From Candidatus Margulisiibacteriota bacterium (lineage in GTDB: Bacteria; Margulisbacteria; Termititenacia; Termititenacales; Termititenacaceae), in assembly GCA_031279305.1 (NCBI GenBank), contig JAITIS010000108.1:1-12812 (forward strand): a DNA stretch of 12,812 nt, in the 5' to 3' direction. Both the position numbers and the translations under genes were made by a program. Under the pieces are notes generated by a model. The model worked only from the letters and a program-made list of their open reading frames with translations, did not search any database and was not told where the DNA came from. Position 1 is the first letter of the stretch. Each line of letters starts with the position of its first letter. Below are positions 6,112 to 12,812 of the stretch, piece after piece.

Positions 6112-6486
6112 ATGCGAAAAATATTTATTTTAATGCTGCTCCTCTCCGGCCTACAGGCCTCGCTCACCCGTTTGTATATCGGCGAGACCGACGGCCAGGT
6201 TATGGCTGGCTTGGATGCACGGATTAATTTTGGTCCGTTTTTTATCGGCGGTGATATCAAAACCGTTATCCGCAAAACAGTCTTCAGCGAAAATGACAAA
6301 GTGCTGGCTTTTTTGCCCGACCGCACGGATTACAAGACTGCGGCCGGGCTGGCTATCGGTGTATGGGAAATCGAATACGCGCATACCTGCTACCACCGCG
6401 TCATTTCCAATTCCGATATTTCGTTTTACGAAGGCAATGTCAATCCCAGCGACACGGATACGCTGGCCGTAAAATATTCTTTCTAA
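6112..6486 (+). CDS. Small exported protein, possibly an outer-membrane beta protein
   Basis: I do not recognise this 124-residue protein by family. It begins with a signal peptide (MRKIFILMLLLSGLQA, cleavage probably after Ala16). The mature part alternates polar and non-polar residues in several likely strands (about 19-26, 30-41, 43-55, 75-95) and ends in LAVKYSF, a terminal Phe with alternating hydrophobics like the beta-signal read by the BAM complex. It is short for a full barrel, so it could be a small barrel, a remnant of a larger porin-like protein, or a periplasmic beta protein. The ATG follows AGGA by eight bases; a stronger GGAGGG (6089-6094 region) lies further off and fits only an out-of-frame ATG at 6105. 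It ends six bases from the convergent GHL10 gene. Confidence 0.65.
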   Translation: MRKIFILMLLLSGLQASLTRLYIGETDGQVMAGLDARINFGPFFIGGDIKTVIRKTVFSENDKVLAFLPDRTDYKTAAGLAIGVWEIEYAHTCYHRVISNSDISFYEGNVNPSDTDTLAVKYSF

Positions 6487-6492
6487 AATTCC

Positions 6493-7707
6493 TTAGCTGA
6501 TATTCAACGCCCCGCCCAAAGCGGCGTCTGTCTGCGCCTCGCCGGCATCTTCGGTCAGATAGCGCCTCTCGCGCGGCGGCGGCGGCAGGGCCTGCTCCGG
6601 GAAAACCGCACTTTTAAGCTGATTGAGATAATCCGGCATAGTTTTAATCCCATCGTAGGAAAACAGCGCGACCCCCTGCAAATATTTGTAGTCCAGCTCG
6701 GCGTACAGGCGGCGCACGAATTTTACATCGCCGGCAATTTCCGCAGCCGGACGCCGCCAAGCGCCCAGCCCCGCGAAAACAGGCACATTATGCTCATCAG
6801 CCAGCTCGGCGGCTTTTACTATCTGCTTTTGCACGGTGCGGTCATTGCGGTCGTAGATCATCGGAATCACCGCGTCAATATAGCCGCCGCGCATCCACTC
6901 CGCCCAGTCCTGAAAATTATGAGTTTTAGCCAGCTCCGGGTCGGGCAGCACCGCCGCGGTCAGGACAACACTCGGAGCCACAACCGCCAGCTCGCGGAAA
7001 ATCGCGCGCACCAGCGCGCTCACCGATTCCTGTCTATAGCTGTTCCACTGCGCGCAGTACTGGTCGTATTCTGCCTGGCCAAAAAGCCGGCGGGCAATTT
7101 CTTTATTTCTATCCAGAGCCAGCGGATCCACGCCGGTCAGGCGCTCAAAAGCGCGGCGTGTATAAGCGGTAAACCCCGCGCCGGCGCCGGGATAGCGGAT
7201 ATAGTCTAGATGCACGCCGGCCACCGGATATTTGCGGGCCACCTCCAGATAGATCGAGCGCACATATTCGCGCACTTCTGGAATAGCCGGATCGAGATAT
7301 TTATTTTTGGCATCGCCGTCCAAGGTCATTATCCATTCCGGATGAGCGTTAACCGCGTGTTTGGGCGACACCGGCTCCGCGCTGTCCGACCAGACATACA
7401 GCGCGTTGATCCAGGCGTGCACGCTGAGCTGGTATTTTTGGGCTTCCTTTAGCACCAGAGCCAGCGCGTCAAAATCCACCGCGCGCGTGTCCCGCGGCAG
7501 GATCTGCGAATCCCAAAAAGCCGTGCCGCGCCCGCAGACCTGCACGAATAAAGTATTGAAATTAGCGCTGGCGGCCTTTTGCACCAGAAGCGGAATATTG
7601 GCCGTATCGACCAGTTCAAAACGGGTCACCCACAGCGCGCGCGTCTCCGCCGGCGGCGCGGCCAGAGAAAAAGCGCATAGTAAAATCAGGAGCCAAAATT
7701 TACGCAT
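6493..7707 (-). CDS. Secreted glycoside-hydrolase-like protein (GHL10/DUF187 family)
   Basis: The family (PF02638, YngK-like) has a TIM-barrel fold related to glycoside hydrolases and is linked to glycan or cell-wall turnover; few members are characterised. The 404-residue protein has an N-terminal signal peptide (about 1-17). The barrel opens with ETRALWVTRFE (21-31) and continues with FNTLFVQVCGRG, LSVHAWINALYVW, NKYLDPAIPEVREYV, the family hallmark GVHLDYIRYPG (164-174), VLTAAVLP, DAVIPMIYDRND and GVALFSYDG. A Cys at 11 is not in a proper lipobox. The tail after about 365 is Pro-rich and then acidic and probably unstructured. The ATG (7705-7707) has no clear Shine-Dalgarno; AGGG lies 13 bases upstream. 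It probably acts in the periplasm or at the surface. Confidence 0.88.
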   Translation of the reverse strand: MRKFWLLILLCAFSLAAPPAETRALWVTRFELVDTANIPLLVQKAASANFNTLFVQVCGRGTAFWDSQILPRDTRAVDFDALALVLKEAQKYQLSVHAWINALYVWSDSAEPVSPKHAVNAHPEWIMTLDGDAKNKYLDPAIPEVREYVRSIYLEVARKYPVAGVHLDYIRYPGAGAGFTAYTRRAFERLTGVDPLALDRNKEIARRLFGQAEYDQYCAQWNSYRQESVSALVRAIFRELAVVAPSVVLTAAVLPDPELAKTHNFQDWAEWMRGGYIDAVIPMIYDRNDRTVQKQIVKAAELADEHNVPVFAGLGAWRRPAAEIAGDVKFVRRLYAELDYKYLQGVALFSYDGIKTMPDYLNQLKSAVFPEQALPPPPRERRYLTEDAGEAQTDAALGGALNIS

Positions 7708-7736
7708 ATTTGAGTATTTTACCCTAAAAATTAAAA

Positions 7737-7767
7737 ATCATACGCGGTATTTTAATCCGTCTGTAAA
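7737..7767 (-). promoter_or_regulatory. Weak promoter candidate for the GHL10 gene
   Basis: TTTACA (7767-7762) and TATGAT (7742-7737) on the minus strand are 19 bases apart, slightly wide. It lies in the 90-bp gap between the foldase gene and the GHL10 gene. The GHL10 gene might instead be read through from the upstream train, since no strong terminator is seen in the gap. Confidence 0.3.
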
Positions 7768-7797
7768 TATACAAACTCTGGACAATTTTTGTTCCGG

Positions 7798-9264
7798 TTA
7801 ATCAGCAAATTGCAGTTCTTCGCCGGCTGTCTGCGCCGCCGTCCTAGCCTGCTCCAGAGCACGAATTTTCACATCGATTTTATCCGCATTAGCTGCAGAG
7901 TTTAATTTGGTGTATTGGTCTTTTATACGTTCCAGAATATTCAGATTGTCGGAAACCGCCGCCTCGGCCAGCTGCAGCTCCTGCACAGCCTTGGCATTCT
8001 GTTTTTGCTTGGCGTAATAATTGGCCAGATAAAAATGAATATACGGCGTTTTAAGCGCCGGATTTAATTTCTGCACCAGCAGGGCTTTGTTGTACTCCGC
8101 CAGCGCCTCCGCGTTCTGTCCCAGCAATTCGTAAATTTCCGCCGTAAACAAATAGGGCGCCGGCGATTGCGGATTTTGCGCGCAGAGCGCGCGGTACAAA
8201 TCCAGCGCGGCGCTTAGATTGCCGTTGATTTTCTGCTCATAGGCTTGAAATTCTGGATACAAAATTTTAGTTTCGTATTCAGATTGCAGGCGGCTGCTAA
8301 ACTGCTGCAGCGCATTATTCTGTTTTTTGGCCAGCAATTCTTTCTGCAATTCCTGCTCATCCACATCTAGCGGTATTTCATCCTGCTTGATCTCTTCCAC
8401 TTTGACAATATGATGCCCGTACACCGTTTGAAAAGGCTTGCTGATCTGCCCCGGTTCCAGCCGGAAAGCGACTGTTTCAAATTCCGGCACCATAGCATCC
8501 ACGCCGAAAAAACCGAGATCACCGCCCTGAAGCGCGCTGCCGGTATCATCGGAATACCGGCCGGCCAGTTCGGCAAAATCCGCGCCTTTGAGCAGCTGAT
8601 CATAAAGATCCGCGGCCACATCGCCGGCCAGCTTGATCTTTTCTTTTTCCGGGCGGTCTGCCAGCCCCGGCCGGTTAAAAGCGATCAGGATATGCCGGGC
8701 GCGCACCTGTTTGTACTGATTTTTGACGTCCTGCTCGTCCACAGCCACCGCGCGCAAAATATTCTCCTGCAGTTTATTTAACATCAGTTCCTGTTTGATT
8801 TCTTGGCGGAAGGTTTTGTAATCCAGTCCATTGGCGCTGAGCAGATTTTTCAGCTCCTCATCTGAGGACAGTTGATAAGAGGTCTTGAGCGCTTCGATCT
8901 GCTGATTGATCTCGCCGCGGCGGACTTTTATTTTCAGACGCTTGGCGTAATCTAGTTTTTTTTCTGTGTCAATAGTCTGCAGCAAAGCTAGATGCGCGAC
9001 ATAAGCCGTGGTTTTGGGATCGAGCTGATCCCGCTGTCCAGGCTCCACATAGCCGCGCAGGCCGATCATATACATCCGGTTAAAAAGCCGGGTGTCAACC
9101 GGCCGACCGTCGATCGCCGCCAGAGCCGCCGGATCAATAGGCGCACCTGGCCGGCTGGATCCGCGCGACGGCCGATTAAAACTCAGAATGCCCAAAGAAA
9201 GCACAAAAGCAATAACGATGAGCCAGATTATTTTTTCCGCGTTGCGTCGCATAAAGTCCAGCAT
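7798..9264 (-). CDS. Membrane-anchored parvulin peptidyl-prolyl isomerase with C-terminal TPR region
   Basis: Foldases of the SurA/PpiD/PrsA group help exported proteins fold outside the cytoplasm by isomerising X-Pro bonds. Layout of the 488 residues: a short cytoplasmic start, one membrane helix (about 11-29), a SurA-N-like chaperone segment (about 45-175), and one parvulin domain (about 188-292). The domain has ARHILIAF, GADFAELAGRYSDD, GGDLGFFG, MVPEFETVAF and GHHIVKVEEI. A linker then leads to TPR-like helical repeats (about 345-435, for example NAEALAEYNKALL) and a coiled-coil end. E. coli PpiD and SurA lack the TPR tail. The ATG (9262-9264) follows AGGGG by eight bases. The gene is 44 bases after ftsX on the same strand and may belong to its transcript. 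Confidence 0.88.
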   Translation of the reverse strand: MLDFMRRNAEKIIWLIVIAFVLSLGILSFNRPSRGSSRPGAPIDPAALAAIDGRPVDTRLFNRMYMIGLRGYVEPGQRDQLDPKTTAYVAHLALLQTIDTEKKLDYAKRLKIKVRRGEINQQIEALKTSYQLSSDEELKNLLSANGLDYKTFRQEIKQELMLNKLQENILRAVAVDEQDVKNQYKQVRARHILIAFNRPGLADRPEKEKIKLAGDVAADLYDQLLKGADFAELAGRYSDDTGSALQGGDLGFFGVDAMVPEFETVAFRLEPGQISKPFQTVYGHHIVKVEEIKQDEIPLDVDEQELQKELLAKKQNNALQQFSSRLQSEYETKILYPEFQAYEQKINGNLSAALDLYRALCAQNPQSPAPYLFTAEIYELLGQNAEALAEYNKALLVQKLNPALKTPYIHFYLANYYAKQKQNAKAVQELQLAEAAVSDNLNILERIKDQYTKLNSAANADKIDVKIRALEQARTAAQTAGEELQFAD

Positions 9265-9308
9265 TCTTCAAACCCCTTATTTTTATTTTAACACACCGTC
9301 GTTTTGCG

Positions 9309-10190
9309 TTATTCCGCCTTTAAGGTTTTGGAAACAGAAAAATAGCCGCCCAGCCAGCCCAGCGCGACACCCGTCAACAGAATAATCAGGTACACCAAAT
9401 TTATTTCCCGGCTGTGCAGATTGACCGGCATAAAAGGGATCAGGCGCGCCATATTCAGCGCGGCAATATTGTAGCCGATTTTCAAAAAAACCAGCGCCAG
9501 CAAAGCGCCAAGCAGGCCGATAAACATACCTTCAAAAATAAAGGGATATTTAATAAAACTGCGCGAAGCGCCGACCAGAGCCATAATATTGATTTCATTC
9601 TCGCGGGCAATCACGGTTAAGCGGATGGTATTCACCACTATCATCAGGGTTGAGCTGACCAAAAGAAAAATAATCACCGCGCCGGCCAGAGTCATCATCT
9701 TAACCAGCGCGGCCATACGCTCGGCCAGATCGCCGCCGTAGCTCACGTCTTCTATGCCTTCCAGCGCCCCCAGCTTATTGGCCACCACGTGTATGTAGGA
9801 CAGATCGCTGACTTCAATCTTAAAAGCGTCGGGCAGAGGATTGGCGTCCAGAAATTCATCCAGCCTAAGGCCACTGTAATTTTCCCGGAACTGCCGCCAG
9901 GCGGATTCTTTGGCAATAAACTCCGCTTTTCTAACGCCAGCAATCTGCGGAATAGACATCCGCAAAAGATCGACATCGCTATGCCCGGCACTATCCGCAA
10001 TATAGGCCATAATATCCAGCCGGGTGTTTAATGATCCCATCAAATTGTAGAGATTAAAAAAAATCAGCAAAAAAACGCCGAAAATAAACAGCGAGACCAT
10101 AATCGTACTGGTGGCGACGAAAGCCATCAGCCCGCCGCGGGTAATCCCCTGCCAGGCTTCGCGGCAAAAATAACCCAGTCGCTTGAACAT
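9309..10190 (-). CDS. ftsX: Cell-division ABC transporter permease FtsX
   Basis: FtsX is the membrane half of FtsEX, which does not transport but relays ATP hydrolysis across the membrane to activate septal peptidoglycan hydrolases or their adaptors. The 293-residue protein has the expected four membrane helices (about 21-47, 165-190, 218-245, 263-287). A large extracytoplasmic domain between helices 1 and 2 includes the conserved NPLPDAFKIEV (117-127). The cytoplasmic motif ARENEINIMALVGASRSFI between helices 2 and 3 is the coupling region typical of FtsX. The ATG overlaps the ftsE stop as TAATG, so synthesis is coupled to the ATPase. There is no PlsC, EnvC or other hydrolase partner next to it; the downstream neighbour is a foldase. 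Confidence 0.94.
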   Translation of the reverse strand: MFKRLGYFCREAWQGITRGGLMAFVATSTIMVSLFIFGVFLLIFFNLYNLMGSLNTRLDIMAYIADSAGHSDVDLLRMSIPQIAGVRKAEFIAKESAWRQFRENYSGLRLDEFLDANPLPDAFKIEVSDLSYIHVVANKLGALEGIEDVSYGGDLAERMAALVKMMTLAGAVIIFLLVSSTLMIVVNTIRLTVIARENEINIMALVGASRSFIKYPFIFEGMFIGLLGALLALVFLKIGYNIAALNMARLIPFMPVNLHSREINLVYLIILLTGVALGWLGGYFSVSKTLKAE

Positions 10191-10867
10191 TAGCGATAAC
10201 CCCCCAGTATTTCGTCGCGCAGTATTTTGCCGCCGGACAGCTCAACCACCCTTTTGCGCATACTGTCCACGATCGCCTTGTCGTGCGTCGCCACTAGCAC
10301 GGTGGTTTTGCGCTGCTCGTTGATTTTATCCAGCAGCTGCATCACTTCCCAAGAAGTGTCCGGATCCAGATTGCCGGTCGGCTCGTCGGCGATCAGGATC
10401 TGCGGATTGTTGACCAGCGCGCGGGCGATGCTGACTTTCTGCTGTTCGCCGCCGGAGAGCGCCGATGGTTTCTCGTCTTTTTTCTTGAGCAGGCCGACCA
10501 GATCCAGCACCTGCAGGACCTGCCGCCGGATAAACTTGGGGTCTTTTTCCAGCACCTCCAGCGCAAAAGCCACATTTTCCGCCACGGTTTTGTATTTCAA
10601 TAATTTGTAGTCCTGAAACACCACGCCAATGCTCCGGCGCAAAAGCGGAATGCTCCGGCGTTTGAGTCTGGTCACGTTTACATTATTCACAAAAACTTCG
10701 CCTTTAGTCGGCAGCACATCGCGGTACAGCGCTTTGAGCAGCGTGGATTTGCCGGCGCCGTTCTGACCAACCAAAAAAACGAACTCGCTTTTTTCAATCT
10801 GAATGCTGACATTCTGGAGAATGACATTATCACCGTACAGCTTAAAAACTTTGTCCGTGCGGATCAT
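10190..10867 (-). CDS. ftsE: Cell-division ATP-binding protein FtsE
   Basis: FtsE is the cytoplasmic ATPase of the FtsEX divisome complex. The 225-residue protein has Walker A GQNGAGKST (34-42), the Q-loop VFQDYKLL (83-90), signature LSGGEQQ (138-144), Walker B ILIADE (157-162) with the catalytic Glu, a D-loop NLDPD, and switch His in ATHD (193-196). Walker A reads GQNG where most FtsE have GPSG, a mild variation that keeps the Lys and Ser. EPTGNLD is the usual form of FtsE and LolD, and the adjacent ftsX settles the identity. Its ATG overlaps the stop of the transketolase gene (ATGA), and its TAA overlaps the ftsX start, so three genes are translationally linked. Confidence 0.95.
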   Translation of the reverse strand: MIRTDKVFKLYGDNVILQNVSIQIEKSEFVFLVGQNGAGKSTLLKALYRDVLPTKGEVFVNNVNVTRLKRRSIPLLRRSIGVVFQDYKLLKYKTVAENVAFALEVLEKDPKFIRRQVLQVLDLVGLLKKKDEKPSALSGGEQQKVSIARALVNNPQILIADEPTGNLDPDTSWEVMQLLDKINEQRKTTVLVATHDKAIVDSMRKRVVELSGGKILRDEILGGYR

Positions 10868-11796
10868 TTTAATATTTCTCGGACGGCGCGCGCGATGTCC
10901 GCGGCGGTCAATCCGTGATATTTGAGCAGGTCATCCGGCGCGCCGGACTGGCAGGGTTTGCGCACGCCCACTATTTTCAGGCGGCAGGGCTGGCTGTCCG
11001 CAACACTCTCCGCCACTGCCGAACCTAAGCCTCCGGCGACGCCGTGTTCCTCGCAGGTCACGATCCGGCCAAATTTTTGGGCGGTCTCCGCCAGCAGAGC
11101 ATCATCGATCGGCGCAACCGAAGCCATATTGATCAAACGCACGGAAATGCCATCTTTAGCCAGCAGATCGCAGGCTCTGTCCGCCTCGTACACCATAATT
11201 CCGCAGGCCACTATAGCCGCATCTTTGCCTTCACGGATAATGGAGCCTTTGCCCAGCTCAAAATCGCATTTGCCCGGCGCGTAAAAAGCCGGCGTGGGCG
11301 AACGGCTCAAGCGCACATAAAACGGCCCATCCTGCGAAGCTACCCTGCGGATAACCGCCTTGGTCTCCTCGGCATCGGCCGGCACAATCACGCGCATATT
11401 CAGGATCGAGCGCATCAAAGCAATATCTTCAATCGCCTGATGGCTGGCCCCGTCCTCGCCCACTGTCACACCGGCGTGGCTGGCCACGATCTTGACATTG
11501 AGCCGCGGATAACCGACTGTATTGCGAATCTGCTCCCAGCAGCGGCCGGTGGCAAACATCGCAAAAGTGCTGGCAAAAGCAGTCTTGCCGGACACCGCCA
11601 AGCCAGCCGCCAGACCGATCATATTTTGCTCGGCTATGCCGGCGTTGAAAAACCGCTCTGGAAATTCTTTGGCAAACCAACCGGTGCGCGTGGAGCCGGA
11701 AAGATCGGCGTCTAGCACCACAATATTTTTATTTTCCCTGCCCAGCTCGACCAATACTTTGCCGTAAGCATCGCGGGTAGCCGCTTTTTCCGCCAT
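10864..11796 (-). CDS. Transketolase, C-terminal (pyrimidine-binding) half
   Basis: Transketolase moves two-carbon ketol units with thiamine diphosphate in the pentose phosphate pathway. In many bacteria and archaea it is split into an N-terminal diphosphate-binding subunit and a C-terminal subunit. This 310-residue protein is the second half: the pyrimidine-binding domain with the catalytic Glu in FNAGIAEQNMIGLAAGLA (Glu56), HAGVTVGEDGASHQAIEDIALMRSI (107-131) and FYVRLSR, then the C-terminal domain (about 185-309). No N-terminal half is beside it: the upstream neighbour one base away is degT, so the partner is outside the window. It could alternatively be a related DXS-like activity for a special sugar. 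The ATG lies one base after the degT TAA (TAAGATG); the ribosome site GGGG is 14 bases off, suggesting coupling. Confidence 0.9.
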   Translation of the reverse strand: MAEKAATRDAYGKVLVELGRENKNIVVLDADLSGSTRTGWFAKEFPERFFNAGIAEQNMIGLAAGLAVSGKTAFASTFAMFATGRCWEQIRNTVGYPRLNVKIVASHAGVTVGEDGASHQAIEDIALMRSILNMRVIVPADAEETKAVIRRVASQDGPFYVRLSRSPTPAFYAPGKCDFELGKGSIIREGKDAAIVACGIMVYEADRACDLLAKDGISVRLINMASVAPIDDALLAETAQKFGRIVTCEEHGVAGGLGSAVAESVADSQPCRLKIVGVRKPCQSGAPDDLLKYHGLTAADIARAVREILK

Positions 11797-11797
11797 C

Positions 11798-12812
11798 TTA
11801 AAGCGCCGCCCCTTCTTTTACTTTGGCAATGACATAAGCGACATCCGCGTCGGTCAGCTCAGGATAAACCGGGATAGAGAAAATCTGCTCCGCTATTTTT
11901 TCCGCCACTGGAAAAGCGCCTTTGCCCTGCCGCAGATCGGCAAAAGCCGGCTGGAGATTGAGCGGCAGCGGATAATGCACCGCCGCGCCGATACCGCTGT
12001 CTTGGAGATATTTCTGCAAAGCATCCCGTTTACCGGACAACAAAACGTACTGATGATAAATATGATTGCTGTACGGCTGTACGGCCGGTGTTCGCAGGCC
12101 CGGCACATCCTGAAAAGCCTCCGTATAAATCCGGGCGATCTCCTGCCGGCGTTTCGTCCACGCAGCCAGTTTTTTTAATTTGAGGCGCAGAATACAGCAT
12201 TGTATCTCGTCAAGGCGCATATTGTAGCCGATGGTCTCGTGCCGGTAAGTCTCGCGCATCCCGTGGGCGCGCAGAATACGAATTTTGTCGGCAAGCACGG
12301 GATCATCAGTCGTGACCGCGCCGCCCTCGCCGCAGGCGCCCAGATTTTTAGTCGGGTAAAAACTGTAGCATTCCGCCGCAAAAATCCCGCCGATCGGACG
12401 GCCTTTATATTCCGTGCCGATAGACTGGCAAGCGTCGCCAATGATCAGCAAATTGTGTTTCCGCGCAATCGTCTCGATGGCATCAACATCAACAGAATGG
12501 CCGAAAAGATGCACGGGCAAAATCGCTTTGGTTTTTGGCGTGACTTTTTTCTCAACCTGACTAACGTCGATACAATAAGACTCCGGCTCAATATCCACAA
12601 AAACCGGCGTCGCGCCCAGATAGCGGACAGCCTCGGCGGTGGCAATAAAAGTAAACGGCGTGGTGATGACCTCGTCGCCCGCCCCGATGCCCGCCGCGCG
12701 CAAAGCGACCAAAAGCGCGTCCGTGCCGGACTTGACCGGCACAGCGTATTTCGCGCCAACATATTCCGCCAGCTCGGTCTCAAAGGCTTTGTTGTGCTGG
12801 CCAAGTATGTAC
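11798..12812 (-). CDS. DegT/DnrJ/EryC1/StrS-family aminotransferase, 5' end beyond window
   Basis: These PLP enzymes aminate nucleotide-linked keto-sugars, or in some lineages do dehydration or other PLP chemistry, in making amino-sugars of surface polysaccharides, lipopolysaccharide or natural products. The frame is open to the right edge; 337 residues are visible and about 25-30 N-terminal ones are missing. The first visible residues YILGQHNKAFETELAEYVG are typical of the family start, so the GTG at 12742 is an internal Val. Motifs: SGTDALLVALRAAGIGAGDEV, the PLP region GDACQSIG and the Schiff-base Lys in SFYPTKNLGACGEGG (codon 12347-12349). RRQEIARIYTEAF and the C-terminal AAVHYPLPLNLQPAF are also family features. 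The substrate cannot be told. It is followed after one base by the transketolase half. Confidence 0.9.
   Translation of the reverse strand, partial: YILGQHNKAFETELAEYVGAKYAVPVKSGTDALLVALRAAGIGAGDEVITTPFTFIATAEAVRYLGATPVFVDIEPESYCIDVSQVEKKVTPKTKAILPVHLFGHSVDVDAIETIARKHNLLIIGDACQSIGTEYKGRPIGGIFAAECYSFYPTKNLGACGEGGAVTTDDPVLADKIRILRAHGMRETYRHETIGYNMRLDEIQCCILRLKLKKLAAWTKRRQEIARIYTEAFQDVPGLRTPAVQPYSNHIYHQYVLLSGKRDALQKYLQDSGIGAAVHYPLPLNLQPAFADLRQGKGAFPVAEKIAEQIFSIPVYPELTDADVAYVIAKVKEGAAL

Noticed and set aside
7780..7795. Inverted repeat after the foldase stop as a terminator
   Set aside because: Only six pairs with a bulge, a 3-base loop and no U-tract; too weak to call.
11044..11715. 223-residue plus-strand open frame
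   Set aside because: It is the shadow of the transketolase half; it has no motif or ribosome site and the minus-strand protein is clearly homologous.
12740..12742. GTG as the start of the aminotransferase
   Set aside because: The frame continues upstream with family-typical residues (FETELAEYVGAKY), so the GTG is an internal Val and the true start is outside the window.
1..12812. CRISPR array, insertion sequence, phage or integrase genes
   Set aside because: No spaced direct repeats, transposase or integrase motifs were found in either strand; the only repeat-like element is the 113-bp palindrome.

Overview
The window looks like chromosomal DNA of an uncultured diderm bacterium. Coding DNA is moderately GC-rich and packed tightly, with short AT-rich spacers. 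A diderm envelope is suggested by two exported proteins and by a small secreted beta-strand protein that ends in phenylalanine. Housekeeping genes of cell wall, secretion, glycolysis and division are mixed along both strands. A lineage near Cyanobacteria such as Margulisbacteria/WOR-1 would fit the single-RRM RNA-binding protein, the GHL10 lipid-free secreted hydrolase and the split transketolase, but this is only an impression and cannot be proved from the sequence.

Layout from left to right. (1) Bases 1-355: two small AT-rich genes of unknown function on the minus strand. One is complete (57 codons, perfect Shine-Dalgarno) and one runs off the left edge. (2) Bases 356-544: an AT-rich divergent control region with a hairpin/U-tract on the minus strand, a 12-bp perfect palindrome and a promoter facing right. 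(3) murF (plus), unusually short and apparently almost leaderless. (4) Bases 1630-1742: a 113-bp palindromic element between convergent murF and secG. (5) gpmI-secG (minus), coupled by an ATGA overlap, divergent from a phosphoglucomutase gene (plus); each has its own promoter in the 124-bp gap. (6) tRNA-Arg(ACG) on the minus strand, whose 3' end overlaps the end of the phosphoglucomutase gene. (7) An RRM RNA-binding protein gene (minus) with a roughly 98-nt structured leader and a terminator hairpin. (8) A small exported protein (plus), nearly touching (9) a secreted GHL10-type glycoside-hydrolase-like protein (minus). (10) A minus-strand gene train degT > transketolase C-half > ftsE > ftsX > membrane-anchored parvulin-TPR foldase; the first four genes touch or overlap.

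How the parts relate. The right-hand train joins sugar-amine and pentose chemistry to FtsEX, which controls septal wall hydrolysis, and to an envelope foldase. murF, the GHL10 protein and the hexose-phosphate mutase also bear on envelope or wall carbohydrate. gpmI and secG share a transcript although they belong to glycolysis and protein export. The most unusual items are the compact MurF, the 113-bp palindromic element, the orphan transketolase half between degT and ftsE, the parvulin-TPR fusion and the unrecognised AT-rich small genes with a possible attenuator. I found no CRISPR array, transposase, integrase or phage gene, and no clear novel multi-gene system.
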